64,000 bases of DNA from Schizochytrium sp. TIO01 (Eukaryota; Sar; Bigyra; Thraustochytrida; Thraustochytriidae), in assembly GCA_004764695.1 (NCBI GenBank), contig SMSO01000036.1, positions 82,001-146,000 on the forward strand, in the 5' to 3' direction. Below, piece by piece: positions 19,393 through 31,239 of this stretch (within the stretch, counting starts at the first letter, position 1; every line of letters starts with the position of its first letter). Position numbers and translations under genes: made by a program. The notes below the pieces were generated by a model, which was not told where the DNA came from, searched no databases, and saw only the letters and a list, made by a program, of their open reading frames with translations.

Positions 19393-20930
19393 TCTCTTTA
19401 TTATAATGGAGCATCTCAGCTATGATAAAGGTGTTTTGAGTCGGAACATCAATCAAGATGATTGGACAAGGCCAATCGTTAGTAAGTCCTGCGTACTAGC
19501 CTTTCTTCCTTTCTTGTGTAAAATATCCATGAGAGCTAGACATTATAAAAAGATATATATTGATTTTAACCAAAATCAGATTCATTTGCAGTTTTTGTTT
19601 TGTTTTGTTTTTTTGCAGTTGGGAGACATGGTCGTCACTTGATAGTAAGATCATGAAAGACAGCTACCTCGCTTATCACACAAATTTACAAGTTCTATTT
19701 ACAAGAGTATTTGCGCGTGATAGATGGATCTGCAAAGCTCAAAAGGTCGTACTTGGGAGTTTCAATTTATGAATAATATCCTATAAATAGATCAGAACCA
19801 TTTTTGCTCACCAGAGGCGTCTCCTATCAATCCACCCTCGTGAGTAATTCTATTACAAGTGTTTTCGAATGTCTTGAATTCGTGCAGAAGACTATCGAGC
19901 AAGGTAGTGTGGGTATTATGATTTGTTTGATTCACTTTCAAGACGCAAATTTACATTTTAAAGTTTATAAAACACAGTGGAGCAACTATCTATCATTGTA
20001 GGCAATTGAAAGATGATATAGAAACAACATTTTTTTTTCTTGTCCCAGTAGTATTTGCATCTTCGAACATCAACCAAGAGCCTTTTGGTTTGAGAACATA
20101 ATTTCAAGAATTGAGTTGTAAACACTGACCTACAGCTAAACTTAATATCTCGAAGCAGAAGTGGTATGTTTGATAATAGTGCCACAGAGTATATTGTTGG
20201 TTTTGTGTATCTCAACCGAATCATTTTAAATTCTTTTGAAGAATAAAAGCAAAAACCAAAGGTAATCCTCACAACTACTACTTTAAAAAGGCTATGAAAT
20301 AGTAGATAACGAGTAAATTACGAAACACTTTCATTGAATGATCAAGAGCAACAACAAAACAAGAGCACTAGATTAAGGCTAAACATTGAAGCGAGGCGGA
20401 AACTTGTACAGTAAGTAGTATGCAGAGGACTAGGGAGAAAAATCAGATTGAACAAATCATTCTTTTATAAAATATATAAATGTTTTCACATAAAAATCTG
20501 CCAAAAGAAATAAATCCCACTTTCTCAATATTACAATATTATGACCAGAAGATATGTGTAAGGTAATCAACTCAAGTTCCCAGATAGACGACCATTGTGG
20601 CTAACATTGGTTGAGTCTTGCGTGTTACTGGGTAGGTAGCACTTCCATGGATCTCAAGAATTGTATCGCAACCTTCCTGGTAGAATGTGATCAACATAGG
20701 ACATAAAAATAATGGAAGCCCTCCTGCTTCGCTGCCTGAATATGAGTACCATCTGCTTTTTCACTATGGTAATTTATCTAGAATTCGAAGGTCGCTCCTA
20801 TTTGATTTACCGATAGAACGAATGGCTAGTATGATTTCATTTCATTGGCGTATGATTGGAGAAGCAGAAGCAGAGAATGCACACGTCTTGTTTCGCCAAG
20901 TGTGTTTTGTTCGGCTTCAGAATATTGCCG

Positions 20931-20951
20931 TGACTGACTGACTGACTGACA
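20931..20951. repeat. (TGAC)5 microsatellite
   Basis: Five tandem TGAC units. Simple repeat. Confidence 0.85.
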
Positions 20952-21639
20952 GAGGGGTGTGGCGTGATGATGGTTGTTCCTACTTGAGACACGGCCGTGG
21001 CTACGTGTTGAATTTAGAAAGATTTCTAGAAATTATACAATAGTTCTTTAGAACGAATTTGAACTATTTGAGGGTGGTGAACTATCCCCTGGTTAAGGAT
21101 TTGCATTTTCAGGTTTCGCGAGGTTTGGGAGTTGCTGTGCCAAGACTACTAAACTTGAAAATGACGCGAAGCTAGAGAGGCGCACACTGTCTCACCATGT
21201 TAGTACTTCTGGTGGTATCGCCGTCTTGGATGGTTCACGGCGGCACAGGTAGAAAATAGCTAACTTCCGATGGCTTTTGGTACCCTGGTGCGGACGACTT
21301 TGTCAAGATGGGAAGGATACCTTCTTAGCGGGATGCAGAGTCGCTCCTTGCAGGTTGGGCCCACTAGTGACTGGTTGGTGGGTAGAGTCTCAGTTACATG
21401 CTAACGAAGCATGAATACACGAATGAGAAATCTATGTGGTTTTTATAACATTATAAAACATTTTATTATAAGAGTAAAGAGGAAGCCTTTCCTCAAAGAT
21501 CGTTTCTTATCCTTCTTCCATTTTTTTTAATCTTAAAAAACAAAAAAACTTTTTTTTTTTCATAATACTAATCAAATTAACCAAAAGAAAAAGGATGGGC
21601 TTTTAAATGAAAAAATATATAGATATTAAAAGTTATACA

Positions 21640-21728
21640 CAATAAATTATTATAAGTATATATATACATTAAAAAAATCCTTATAAAAAATAAAAAAATA
21701 AAAAAATTCCTTATAAAAAATTAAAAGG
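21640..21728. repeat. AT-rich low-complexity block with CCTTATAAAAAAT units
   Basis: ATCCTTATAAAAAATAAAA recurs twice (21676- and 21708-) inside a stretch of A/T homopolymers that begins near 21520. Confidence 0.6.
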
Positions 21729-22100
21729 TCTTGCAACAAAAGGAAATGAGGGGAGTCTCATCCCAAAGATGGGTTGTCATCAAAGTCACCAAGACGATCT
21801 AGGTACCTTCATTGGCTGGTGTATAATGAACATCTCGCAGCCGTAAAGGTTTGAGCAATTTCAATAGCCGAATTGCAATTTATACCAGGCATTCAAATTG
21901 TTCTTCTTAACAACCCGTGGTTGAGATTGTCCAAGGCAAATTTTCCATTTTAGGCTACAAGATGACATGATGCCCGCGCGAGAGAATCTCCCGAGCAAGT
22001 CTGAACTCTTTCATGCCCAGCCTCTTTAAGCTCTGTTTGTATTATGCATGCAGTCAGGCATATGTGAGGTGTAATTGAGACCTTTATTAAATCGAGTCTC

Positions 22101-23114
22101 TTATTTAGACCCCTTGTGGTCAAGGGTGAAGCCAAGATCGCCAAACAGATGACCACCGCCATCTACAACAATGATAGATCCGTTCGTGTAGGCTCCAGCA
22201 GGAGAACATAGATACAGGAGGGTTCCTGCCATGTCAGAGGTGCGTCCCACACGGCCAAGAGGGTTGCTTGCAGCCGAGGCCTCGCTACCAGATTCTGATG
22301 CGAGCATAAACTTAGTCATCTGACTGGGAAAGACACCAGGGCACACACAGTTTACGGTGGTCTTGTACGGTACCATAGCTCTTGAGAGCGCTTTAGTGAG
22401 GTGCACTACAGCGCCCTTGGATGTAGTGTAAGCAAATGCAGCAGTTGGCCCAGCAGTCTGGGTAGCCCGCACACCGTCCACACTGGCGATGTTGACTACG
22501 CGCGCCGGATCCCCAGGCTGACCAGCATTGCCGAGCAGAGGAGCACATTTTTGAGTGAGGTTAAACAGGTGACGCACATTGAGATCCATGACCTTTTGCC
22601 ATGCCTCATCAGGATACTTCTCAAAGGGAGCACCCCAAGTGGCTCCAGCGTTGTTCACAAGAACATGAAGTTTGGTTTCAAGTTCGGCAAGGCGCTTGGC
22701 CACGGCTTCGACTCCCTCAAGGCTAGATAAATCTCCGGGGAGGGATACGGCTGAGCCGCCGGAGTTGAACTCTTTGGCTTCCTCGTTTAGTTCCTTGGCT
22801 ACTTGATCACAAAGGTCCGCCTTACGAGAGCAAATGTAGACCTTTGCGCCATTAGCCACAAATCCGCTCGAGATCATGCGTCCAATACCCTTGCTTCCTC
22901 CTGTCACCAGTGCTACCTTGCCACGCATGGAGAAAAGGTTGGCGGCATCGAGCTTGACAGCGTCTCGGCCCTTGTCTTGAAAGACATTCCCTGCAGTCTC
23001 GGCAATCTGCACATGCTGCTGCGTAAGCTCTCCAGACTTCGTTCCCTCGCAGGCCTCAAGTTCCTGGCCCTGCTGGGCCGAGAGGTGCTGGGTGAGTTTA
23101 GAGACGCGGTGCAT
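22101..23114 (-). CDS. Short-chain dehydrogenase, RhlG-like
   Basis: 337 aa, ATG at 23114. About 60 residues of Gln/Glu-rich N-terminal extension precede the Rossmann fold. Motifs: VTGGSKGIGR (70-79, TGxxxGxG), NNAG (154-157), Ser211 in VNIASVDG, and YTTSK with Tyr229 and Lys233. The C-terminal PGVFPSQMTKFM, NPLGRVGRTSDMAG and AGAYTNGSIIVVDGGGHL closely follow the RhlG branch, NADPH-dependent beta-ketoacyl reductases originally linked to rhamnolipid precursors. The physiological substrate here is unknown and rhamnolipid synthesis is not implied. No membrane segment is visible; probably cytosolic. Confidence 0.88.
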   Translation of the reverse strand: MHRVSKLTQHLSAQQGQELEACEGTKSGELTQQHVQIAETAGNVFQDKGRDAVKLDAANLFSMRGKVALVTGGSKGIGRMISSGFVANGAKVYICSRKADLCDQVAKELNEEAKEFNSGGSAVSLPGDLSSLEGVEAVAKRLAELETKLHVLVNNAGATWGAPFEKYPDEAWQKVMDLNVRHLFNLTQKCAPLLGNAGQPGDPARVVNIASVDGVRATQTAGPTAAFAYTTSKGAVVHLTKALSRAMVPYKTTVNCVCPGVFPSQMTKFMLASESGSEASAASNPLGRVGRTSDMAGTLLYLCSPAGAYTNGSIIVVDGGGHLFGDLGFTLDHKGSK

Positions 23115-26100
23115 CTTTGGCTGTTACCTGCGTCGAGCTAGCAGAAGAGTTGTTGCTAGGAGGATTCGGGTTATCGTAAGAACTTGGCACTATTGCAGTC
23201 TACTGGTAGTTTAATTTGATTTGTTTTTATTTTGTTCCATATAGTTTGTTTCCCACTTTTACATGAGTTGTTAGTCACTATTTAGCCTCCTTTTTTAATT
23301 TCAAAAATTAAAAAAACAAAAAACAAAAAAGTGAGTATAAATAAGGCTCTCTTCTTTTCAGGCAGGAAAGGATCTTGAAAGAAGAGACCGTACTACTGAG
23401 GTTTCTCTCATGGAAGAGGGAAGTGACTAACGGGGAGCAACGGCGCTGCAAAAATGCAGCAAGGATGTGGGCTATTTCATGCTGCTCATTTCGAGTAAGC
23501 ACGAATCCAAAGACGCGTTTCTCCTGCACTAATTTGCTTCATCTCACTCGCAAATGAATTTATTCCAATGAATCCAACTAACCCTCTTGCCGCACCTCCA
23601 AATATGATGGGCATGCATATCACAAATAGACTTACATCTCTTCTTCTAATCGAAACGTGCCCGTGTGTTGCTGTTCCGCGGTGGTTCCAAAAAAGTTAGT
23701 TTCTTTTACTTCGTCTGCAAATTGTATTTTGTGTTGCTTCGGCGTAATTTCCATTTCTCTCTCCACTCTCGATGTACATCAATCTCCGCCCTTGTTTCAC
23801 TTTCCAACCAAGAACTGCACCCATTGATTTGTTTCGCCGTGGCTCCTCACTCATTGACCTCGACATACTCTTATATCTCGCTGCCGAAAAACAATACCAC
23901 CTGAAATCGGAAGCATCCACCGTATCCTTTGTACTCTTATCAGGGCAAAGCGAGTGCGATAAATGTTTGCGCCGGCGTGACAAAAGATCGCAGTTATCTG
24001 GCATCTGCAGAACACTACGCAGCACTTGCGATATCAAGTGCGCCCTCTATGAACGAGAAGCTGCATATAGATACCACTGAGAGACCAGATGTAAAATCCT
24101 CGGCCTGGAAAAGACAAGAAATCAATCGTTGTTCGATGACCTTCAGATGAAGGCATGAATCCAGTAGCTCGTTTTCACGCGCTAGACAAAAAGCAGTGCT
24201 TCTGCGCTCGGCGAGTTCGGCTGTCGAGAGCGAGGGAGACCTTTCGAATGTGGGCCTAGACCAGACTTTACGATCAATACTAAAGGTCAAGCCCCCAACA
24301 AAGACCAAACAACAAGCGTCTCGAGCGTCGAGACCATTCATCGTAGCAGATATCAGCGCAGCCTGTGAGCGCTATTCCCTCGCTCGGTCTCACAGATCAG
24401 CTTCATTTCCCAATTTACCCAAGAAGCGCCAAGCACCGACTTGGTCTCTCTCATTCTCTTCCTGCGACGAAAAAGACACTCTCGGCGTGGTCTCTTGGAA
24501 GCCCATTCTCCCCATATTCTCTTTCTTTTACAGCACTTGCAAACAAACAATTCTATTCACGTGCTTTTCTTTTTCTTCTTCTCTTTCGTTTACTTTGCTA
24601 AAAGTTATTTTAAAAGAAAAAGAAAACAAGAGAAAATAAGCGGCTTTGCTCTGCCTTTATCTAATCGGGGCCTAGAAAGTACTATATGCTTGTGCCTTTC
24701 CAACCAAAGTGAAAGATCTCCTTCGAACCTCCTTCAATCCCCATCCATCCCCCTTAAACTACTCTCCAGAATTAAGGTCGTTTCGTACTTTCTTTTCAAG
24801 TTCTTCTTTCGACGTTCCAGGTGTTCCATATAGACCAGCACGGACAAAAATCTAAGCAAGCCAGAAGATGAGCTTGCGCCAGGCTTTGGATCAAACTCAG
24901 GCTTTGCGCAAAGGATCCCTTCGCTGCTGCGCAAGGCTCACTGGGCCTCTCTGCGTCTCCCTGGCGCACCGTCACTCAGGACCAAGCCTCCACCGGTCAG
25001 TTCAACAGTTCCTGCGCCGGGAAGCAGCGGCAGCCAACTCCGGTTCGCTCAATATTCTTTCTCTCCTTCTTTCCCGCTTTGGCCCAGTTCTTACTATCCA
25101 CAGATAACCAACTCCTACATTAAGGGGTCCTAGCGATTACTTACTCTGCGGCGTACTGGCCCTATTTCAGGTCTGCCGTGCAGCTCTCTCTAGTCTACTC
25201 CTCCTTGGAGGCGGCTTGTAGGGCTTTGTATAACTTAAACAGTAGTATACGCTCTCTAGCGAGTCCTTCTCAGAAGTCCTTCCGGCCTTCCAAGGAGGCG
25301 GACGGGATATGGAGGGGGCAGGGAAGGAGTGTTAGAGGTTCTATTGCAATTCCCTAGGCACCTGAATGAGGAGGTTTGGGGCTGGAGGAGTGGGGAGTTG
25401 CTACATAACCCACTTAGAAAGGGGGTAGAGAGGGAACTTTTGCATCATTTCACCACCGAATCATGTTGGCATTGTTCTAGGGTGTTGAAAAAAACGAGGC
25501 TGAAAGACATCTAGACTACTCCCAGGATGCCGGCCACCCTGCATAAGAAGCGCACACCCTTGAGAAGATAGAAGCGATCAGAAACAGCTTTAGTAGATAG
25601 GTACCTACCTACTTAGCTAGTAATCAATCGCCACAAAGATGATGGATTTACGTACAGATAAAGGAGAAGGAGGACCTGCTGCGGAAATGCACCTGGGAAG
25701 TCCCACGGCCAATTCTAGGCTTAATGCAGATTACTGGCTGGTTTCTAAAGGATGAGGAGCATCAAATAAAGCATCTTATACTATTTACGTGGTTTATTTT
25801 GGAGGGATAGTATCTTGTGGGATCATCATCAGCATCATTATCATAATGACGCTGTGTATCTCCAATCCCGTACATAATACAGACTCTAGCAGGTACTACA
25901 GTGTGCTTCCAGTTTCCCTGGAAACAACGAAGGCGAACAATGAGATTGTAGTACCTATACAACTTTCAAGAAGAATGGAATTGATAGTCTCATTGATATG
26001 AGATGACGCAGGGTTAGTTCGGGGGTTCTCTACCCACAAAGAATACACGCCTTGACAAATAGAAAATAGTGGCTGTGATTGAGCTAAACCAGGAGGAAGT

Positions 26101-28580
26101 TTGTTGCAGAGATTGGCTTATTAGACATCATGGCACCTTTCTTCGATCAAACTTAAAGATCCAAGGAGGTTCTCTGATTGTTGTTCTTTCCTGACTGATG
26201 TGACATGCATTTGCAACTTAAATGAATGCCTTGGATGTCTTTAACAACTCGGTGGGTGCATTGTAGTAGGTACGATATAGTTTTTGATCACTCTCTTATC
26301 AGATAGTAGAACTTGAAGGGAAAACCAGAAGAAGTTCCTGTTGTACTAGGAGTGACTGCTGTTGGGTTAGAATGGCGTAGCAACGAATGCAAGATTTGAG
26401 AGCGCGAAAGGCATGCATAACTAAAGCTTACCCCATCTCCTTACAAAGAGAGAATATTGTAAAGCTGAAACGGATAAAAGGTGTAGCCCATATGATCGTG
26501 GAAGAGATATTAAACATTATAAAGACCTGTACAGGCTTGCTATTCTTGACTAAAACCAACGGTAGTCGAGGATGGAGTGGGCTAGATGTGCCTCCTCCCA
26601 GGGAGGGCTGCCTCACTGCATGCATTCCATAATTACTGATTTTTTGAGCAATAATTGATGGAGAGTTGTATGTCGAAAAAGCTTGTTGACATTCCTGTGA
26701 GGTTCTGGTCCCAATCAGCGCTTGGAAACTCTTCAATAGGACAAGATCCAAAAACTAAAATTGCGTGTTTGAAATTCTAAAAGCAACAGAAGTGACAAGC
26801 ATAAAAATTCATTTATAAAGTTCTCATAGCATGCTGATGCTGGTCTTGAGCATCTGGGAGAAAAAGGGAGTTCTAGAGTGTAATAAACTCCTTGCTAGGG
26901 CGAGTCAGTCCTTTGTTTTTAATAACTTGGAGGCTATGTTATTTGGATAGTTGCGATAGAGAATCAATGTCGGGCAGATTACAGTGCTCGTTTCAATCAT
27001 TTTGCAGCCTCGGCAATATTTTTCATCGGCAACTGAAGAAGAACTACTATTCATGGATTTGGCAGAGAATAGAAACATACGTGCTGAGGCTACATTTTGT
27101 GGTGTGGAGATTACTTTTACTTTCAAAGTGCTTGGACCTGGCTAATGTTTATGAAGCCAGGAAAAGTAACGAGTTATTGCAATTCAGGCACCAACCCTTC
27201 TTATAGACTATGCATTCTGGGTGAGAGAACATCGTGCCATCAGGGAGGAGCAAATTTCGGAATGCTTGTAGGCTAAGTCTATGCTCGAGTGCAGATACTG
27301 CGACGATTCAGAAATGAACGCCCATTAAACTTGTTCCCCTGCATGCTCCACGATGGCGGTGGAAAACATAAAAAGAAATCAATGTGTGTGCTTTGAGTAT
27401 TACCACCGTTGCTGCCGCCTCGATCGTGTCCTAGGTTCACAATTAAAATAATGGAACTGACATTCTGGCAACTTTAGTCGAGGACTTTAAAAATAAAGTG
27501 TAGAATTCAAAACAGAAAGGAGGACATTTTCAGACGAGGTAAGGCTTTTGGGGTCGGCGTAGCTGCTCAGATTCAATCAAATGCCATTTTTATAGCTCAG
27601 ATGATTTGTTCATTCGTTGTTTAGTTCATCAGAAGTATATTGTAGACTCTATTATTTTTGCGCCGAGCAACTTGCAGTAAAAAATATAAAAAGATTGGCA
27701 TGGTGCACACCTTCACACTTTTGTCTGCTTTTGTTTTTTTCAAAACAAAGGTTTGCTTTGAGTGATTTTCAGTTTGGACTGAAACTTGAACAACGGACTT
27801 CAGAGTTGCAAAGCAACGGAGGTTTTGTAGGCACTGGACAGGATGCGGAGAAGAATTAAAGGTTCAGCTGTCCTGTTTTGCTGATTACGCTGCTGCTGAT
27901 GCGTCTTTGCAGAACCAAACTTGCTCTGAAAGCTGAGAATATTTGGTTATTTTTCTCATCTTCTTCATATATCCCGGTTATTTGAAAGCGTATAGTTATT
28001 CTTTCTTATTTTTGTTCTCTAAATTTTCCCCGTAGAATAGATAATTACGAAATTACAATTTTCCGAATAGAACTGCGAAATCTTTAATGCTATATTTTAT
28101 TTAAAAAAAAAAAATAACTGTGAGGGAAAATATTACATTTGTTCCACTTGCCTTTCCAGTTTATGTCAATGATGGGACCGACGATTACTTTGAGCCGCTC
28201 CACGTCCCACATCACAAGCACATACTAACGCTCTTCAACTCATGATGTCAAAACTATACCCGCAAGCTCGGCCACTCGGTATGTCTACTGACTTTACAGA
28301 CTGAGCTCCATTGTCAGATATCGCAAATAATAACAACCTTCATTCGATGGGTGTTCAAGAGTTATTCTGAAATGTTACATGTTACTTTCTATAATAGAGA
28401 TCTCATTATTTAATAAAAGTTATACTATGTCATATATAATAGGTATTACCATAAAACACTTCTTAAGAATAAAAACTTTCCTCATTTTGTTTTAAAACTA
28501 AGATTATTATTACGATATGAATACTAATATAGAAAAATAAAATAAAAAATAAGATGACAGTAGAAGCGTCTTTAAAAGAA
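23115..28580. other. Gene-poor region, first part
   Basis: No complete gene. At 23900..24340 a few frames have ordinary protein-like composition (for example GKASAINVCAGVTKDRSYLA on + near 23935), but with no ATG, domain or clear splice sites. 24868..25107 is an ATG-initiated 79-codon frame with a basic, targeting-like N-terminus (MSLRQALDQTQALRKGSLRC). A TAGGTACCTA palindrome lies at 25598..25607. The rest is AT-rich. Confidence 0.5.
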
Positions 28581-28581
28581 G

Positions 28582-28975
28582 AGTGCTTAGCTAGTTAGTT
28601 GCCCGTGCCCAGCTTCTTCTTGACGCGGGAGGAGGCCACATTGCCGCACTTCGCACCGCTGCCGCTGAGCCGGGCAGGCGCGCAGGCTGCTCGCTAGAGG
28701 CGGGCGTGTCTAGCTTATTACCTTCTTTAGAGCCTGTTTTTCAGCCTGCCAGTCTGGGGTCTTGAACTCTCCGTCGCCGGTCGTCTAAATTTTTGCATTG
28801 CTGATGATGGTTTCGCATTCTCATCTTTTCTTTGAACTAATTATCTAATCTTCTTTGTCGTCAGCGTTGTTGCCAGCAACAACCTTGCGGTCTTGAACGT
28901 TGTTGTTTCTCTTGTGATTCTCAGGTACCTCGAAGGGAGTACTCGGAGAGACCTCGGCGCAGGAGGATAAGGCAA
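28582..28975 (-). other. Exon-like fragments on the - strand
   Basis: Three blocks read like protein with host-like codons. About 28962..28851: pyrimidine tract plus CAAG, then SLALSSCAEVSPSTPFEVPE continuing to VVAGNNADDKED and a stop. About 28785..28723: AAATTTAG, then TTGDGEFKTPDWQAEKQALK, then AAG|GTAATA. About 28675..28588: GSGAKCGNVASSRVKKKLGT, then GN and a stop. No combination of visible splice sites joins them in one phase without a stop or a very short intron. They may be exons of a multi-exon gene, alternative 3' ends or a decayed gene. No family recognised. Confidence 0.3.
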
Positions 28976-31212
28976 GGGAACTTGAAAAGAAAGAGGAAGG
29001 CGATAACACTAGTGTTCTTATACTAGCATTGGAAATGAAAATAAGCGCACGTGAATTATGTTGAAAGGCCCTGGCACGTGAATTCAAGAAAGGACCAAAC
29101 CTTCAAGTTTTATTGGGGGGGAATGCGCTTGGTTGCTTGGTTGCTTGGATGGGGTACTTGATTAACTATTACTTTTCAGAACTGGTTGCGAGGAATTGTA
29201 CAGAACTGGGCATGCTGCTATGTTGCTATGATGGAATGAGGGAAGTGGCAAGGCTACGGCTGCTCGGAGACCATGGCACACCTGGGCTCGTGCCGGGAAG
29301 GCTTTCAAAAAGGAGAGACTGGTGGTACTCACCCGCACGGAGCTTCGAGCAGTCAGTCAGCGGACATGTAGGCAGTCAGCGGGCATGGAAGCAGTTAGCA
29401 TGACTATCGCCCTAGCGCGTTGTCTTCTATCTTCGCAGGATGGGCTAGAATATATAAGTCATGATTCGATCATTTGCCCGTCAGGGTTCTCTGAAAAGCA
29501 AGATATAAGGGTATAGTAATGAAGCACTATCTTTCGGTTCTGAATAAGTCGCGGGGCTTCTTTATTCATAGGCGGTATGGCCACGGCCTACAAAGCTTAG
29601 CCCATGTTTGTGTCACAAGCAAGCTCTGGCGTATTGCATTCTTAATTTTCTATGCAACCAATTTTTTCTCTGGTTCGAAGATGCTGAGGTTAACTCTTCT
29701 CAATTATCCTTTTGCTAAGTTCAAAACTTATCGTTATTAATGAATTAAAACTACCTTTTAAATTAAAAACGTTTTTAATCCCATGAAAATAAATGAATAA
29801 ATGAAAATAAAAAGTCCAGAAGAACCAAGAAATTCACTAACCTCGAGCTTATAAATGGCTGAAACTACTAACATGACTATCTCAACCACGTGATAACGAC
29901 AGTCTACTTTGTAGCCTGTGCCTTGTTTTATCTGGTGCGTTTGAATTCGGAGCAATCTCGACGAGTCTCTACCTTCTGAACTTACCTGCTTCCTTATGAA
30001 TTATATTTACAACTTTTATGATTAATGAATCAAAAGATTTAATTTAAACAGACGAAAAGTTTTCAGATCGTGATTCAATTTATTATTTATGAAGTGCGTA
30101 TTTTGAATTCTTGAGATAATTTTGAATTCTTCGAGCAGCACGTGCACAGAGTGTATGATAATCGCAGCACGTGAAAATCGCAATCATATCGTTTCACAGC
30201 AAAAATTCTTCAACTTCGTGCTCAAACTATAAAAGCCACCTACCATGTAATATACATCAGGTTTTCACGAAGAGATGTTCATCATTCTGGCTTGGTAGGC
30301 AAGAACTATGCTTCAATTTCTCATGATGAGTTCTCCTGCCTGGCCGATCTGTCTTTAAGAGTTCACCGTCTGTTTCTTTGAAATGACTCTTTCTGAATGA
30401 CTTGCGCCCTCCTCCCAAGCGCAACTCCTGACGATATCCAGATAGGCGTTAAGAGGGCTCGCGCCATGTCAAGATCGCCGCTCGCCGCCCACCGCCGCTC
30501 ATTCGTGTCCCCTTCTTGGCTGCACTTGCCAGCAAGAGCTCAGGTAAACGCCAAGGTCTCGCTCACGCTCATGTCGCTCATGTCGCTGCTCTCCTTCGTG
30601 AGCGCCTCTAGCTAGTTGACGGCAGACTGGCTGACTTTAATCAAAGTCCTTCTAGGTACTGCTACTAATCATGGCTTGGCATCGTTCCTGTACGTTCATT
30701 GCTGTTGATTTGCATGTCCAAGCAAAGTTGACAAAGAGCAAGTGCGAGGGGTACTTGCTAGGTGAACTTTATTTGGTCTTAGAAGGTCTCCACGGTGAGG
30801 GAGGAGCCTGAGGAGGAGGAGGCCAGGGAGCGCTTCCAGACCTTCTGCGCCCGTCTCTCTCGCGGGAACTTTGAACAAACGAGACGTAGGTACGTACCTA
30901 CTGATTTGGATCGATTTTCGAACGAGCTTTGTCTCGAAGTCCATTCAGTTGTCGATGATTTTAATGAAAAAGTCACTCGAAGAATCATCGATTGCGGCTG
31001 GTAACCTGCTTCACTTAATAACTATGATCAACCTTCAATAATTATCACATCGTACGGAGGCTGTGAAGATGTTAAGTTCAAGGTTGATGAAGAGTTTATA
31101 GCGAGAGAAACTGACAAATGCCGATGTCCTTTGGCGCTGTGGTCTTCTTGCTTGACGAACGTATAGAAATATACCTTGAATTTTGGAAATAATCTTTGTC
31201 TTACATCTTTGA

Positions 31213-31239
31213 TACCTACCTACCTACCTACCTACCTAT
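31213..31239. repeat. (TACC)n microsatellite
   Basis: GATACCTACCTACCTACCTACC onward, about six TACC units. The same TACC/GGTA core recurs singly across the window's intergenic DNA. Confidence 0.9.

Larger units (their letters stand above)
19393..22100. other. Convergent intergenic region, AT-rich, no gene seen
   Basis: 2.7 kb. Includes a (TGAC)n tract at 20931..20951 and a very AT-rich low-complexity block at about 21440..21730 with repeated CCTTATAAAAAATAAAAAAAT. A block at 21110..21420 is more balanced in composition but has no ORF. No RNA gene was recognised. Confidence 0.5.
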
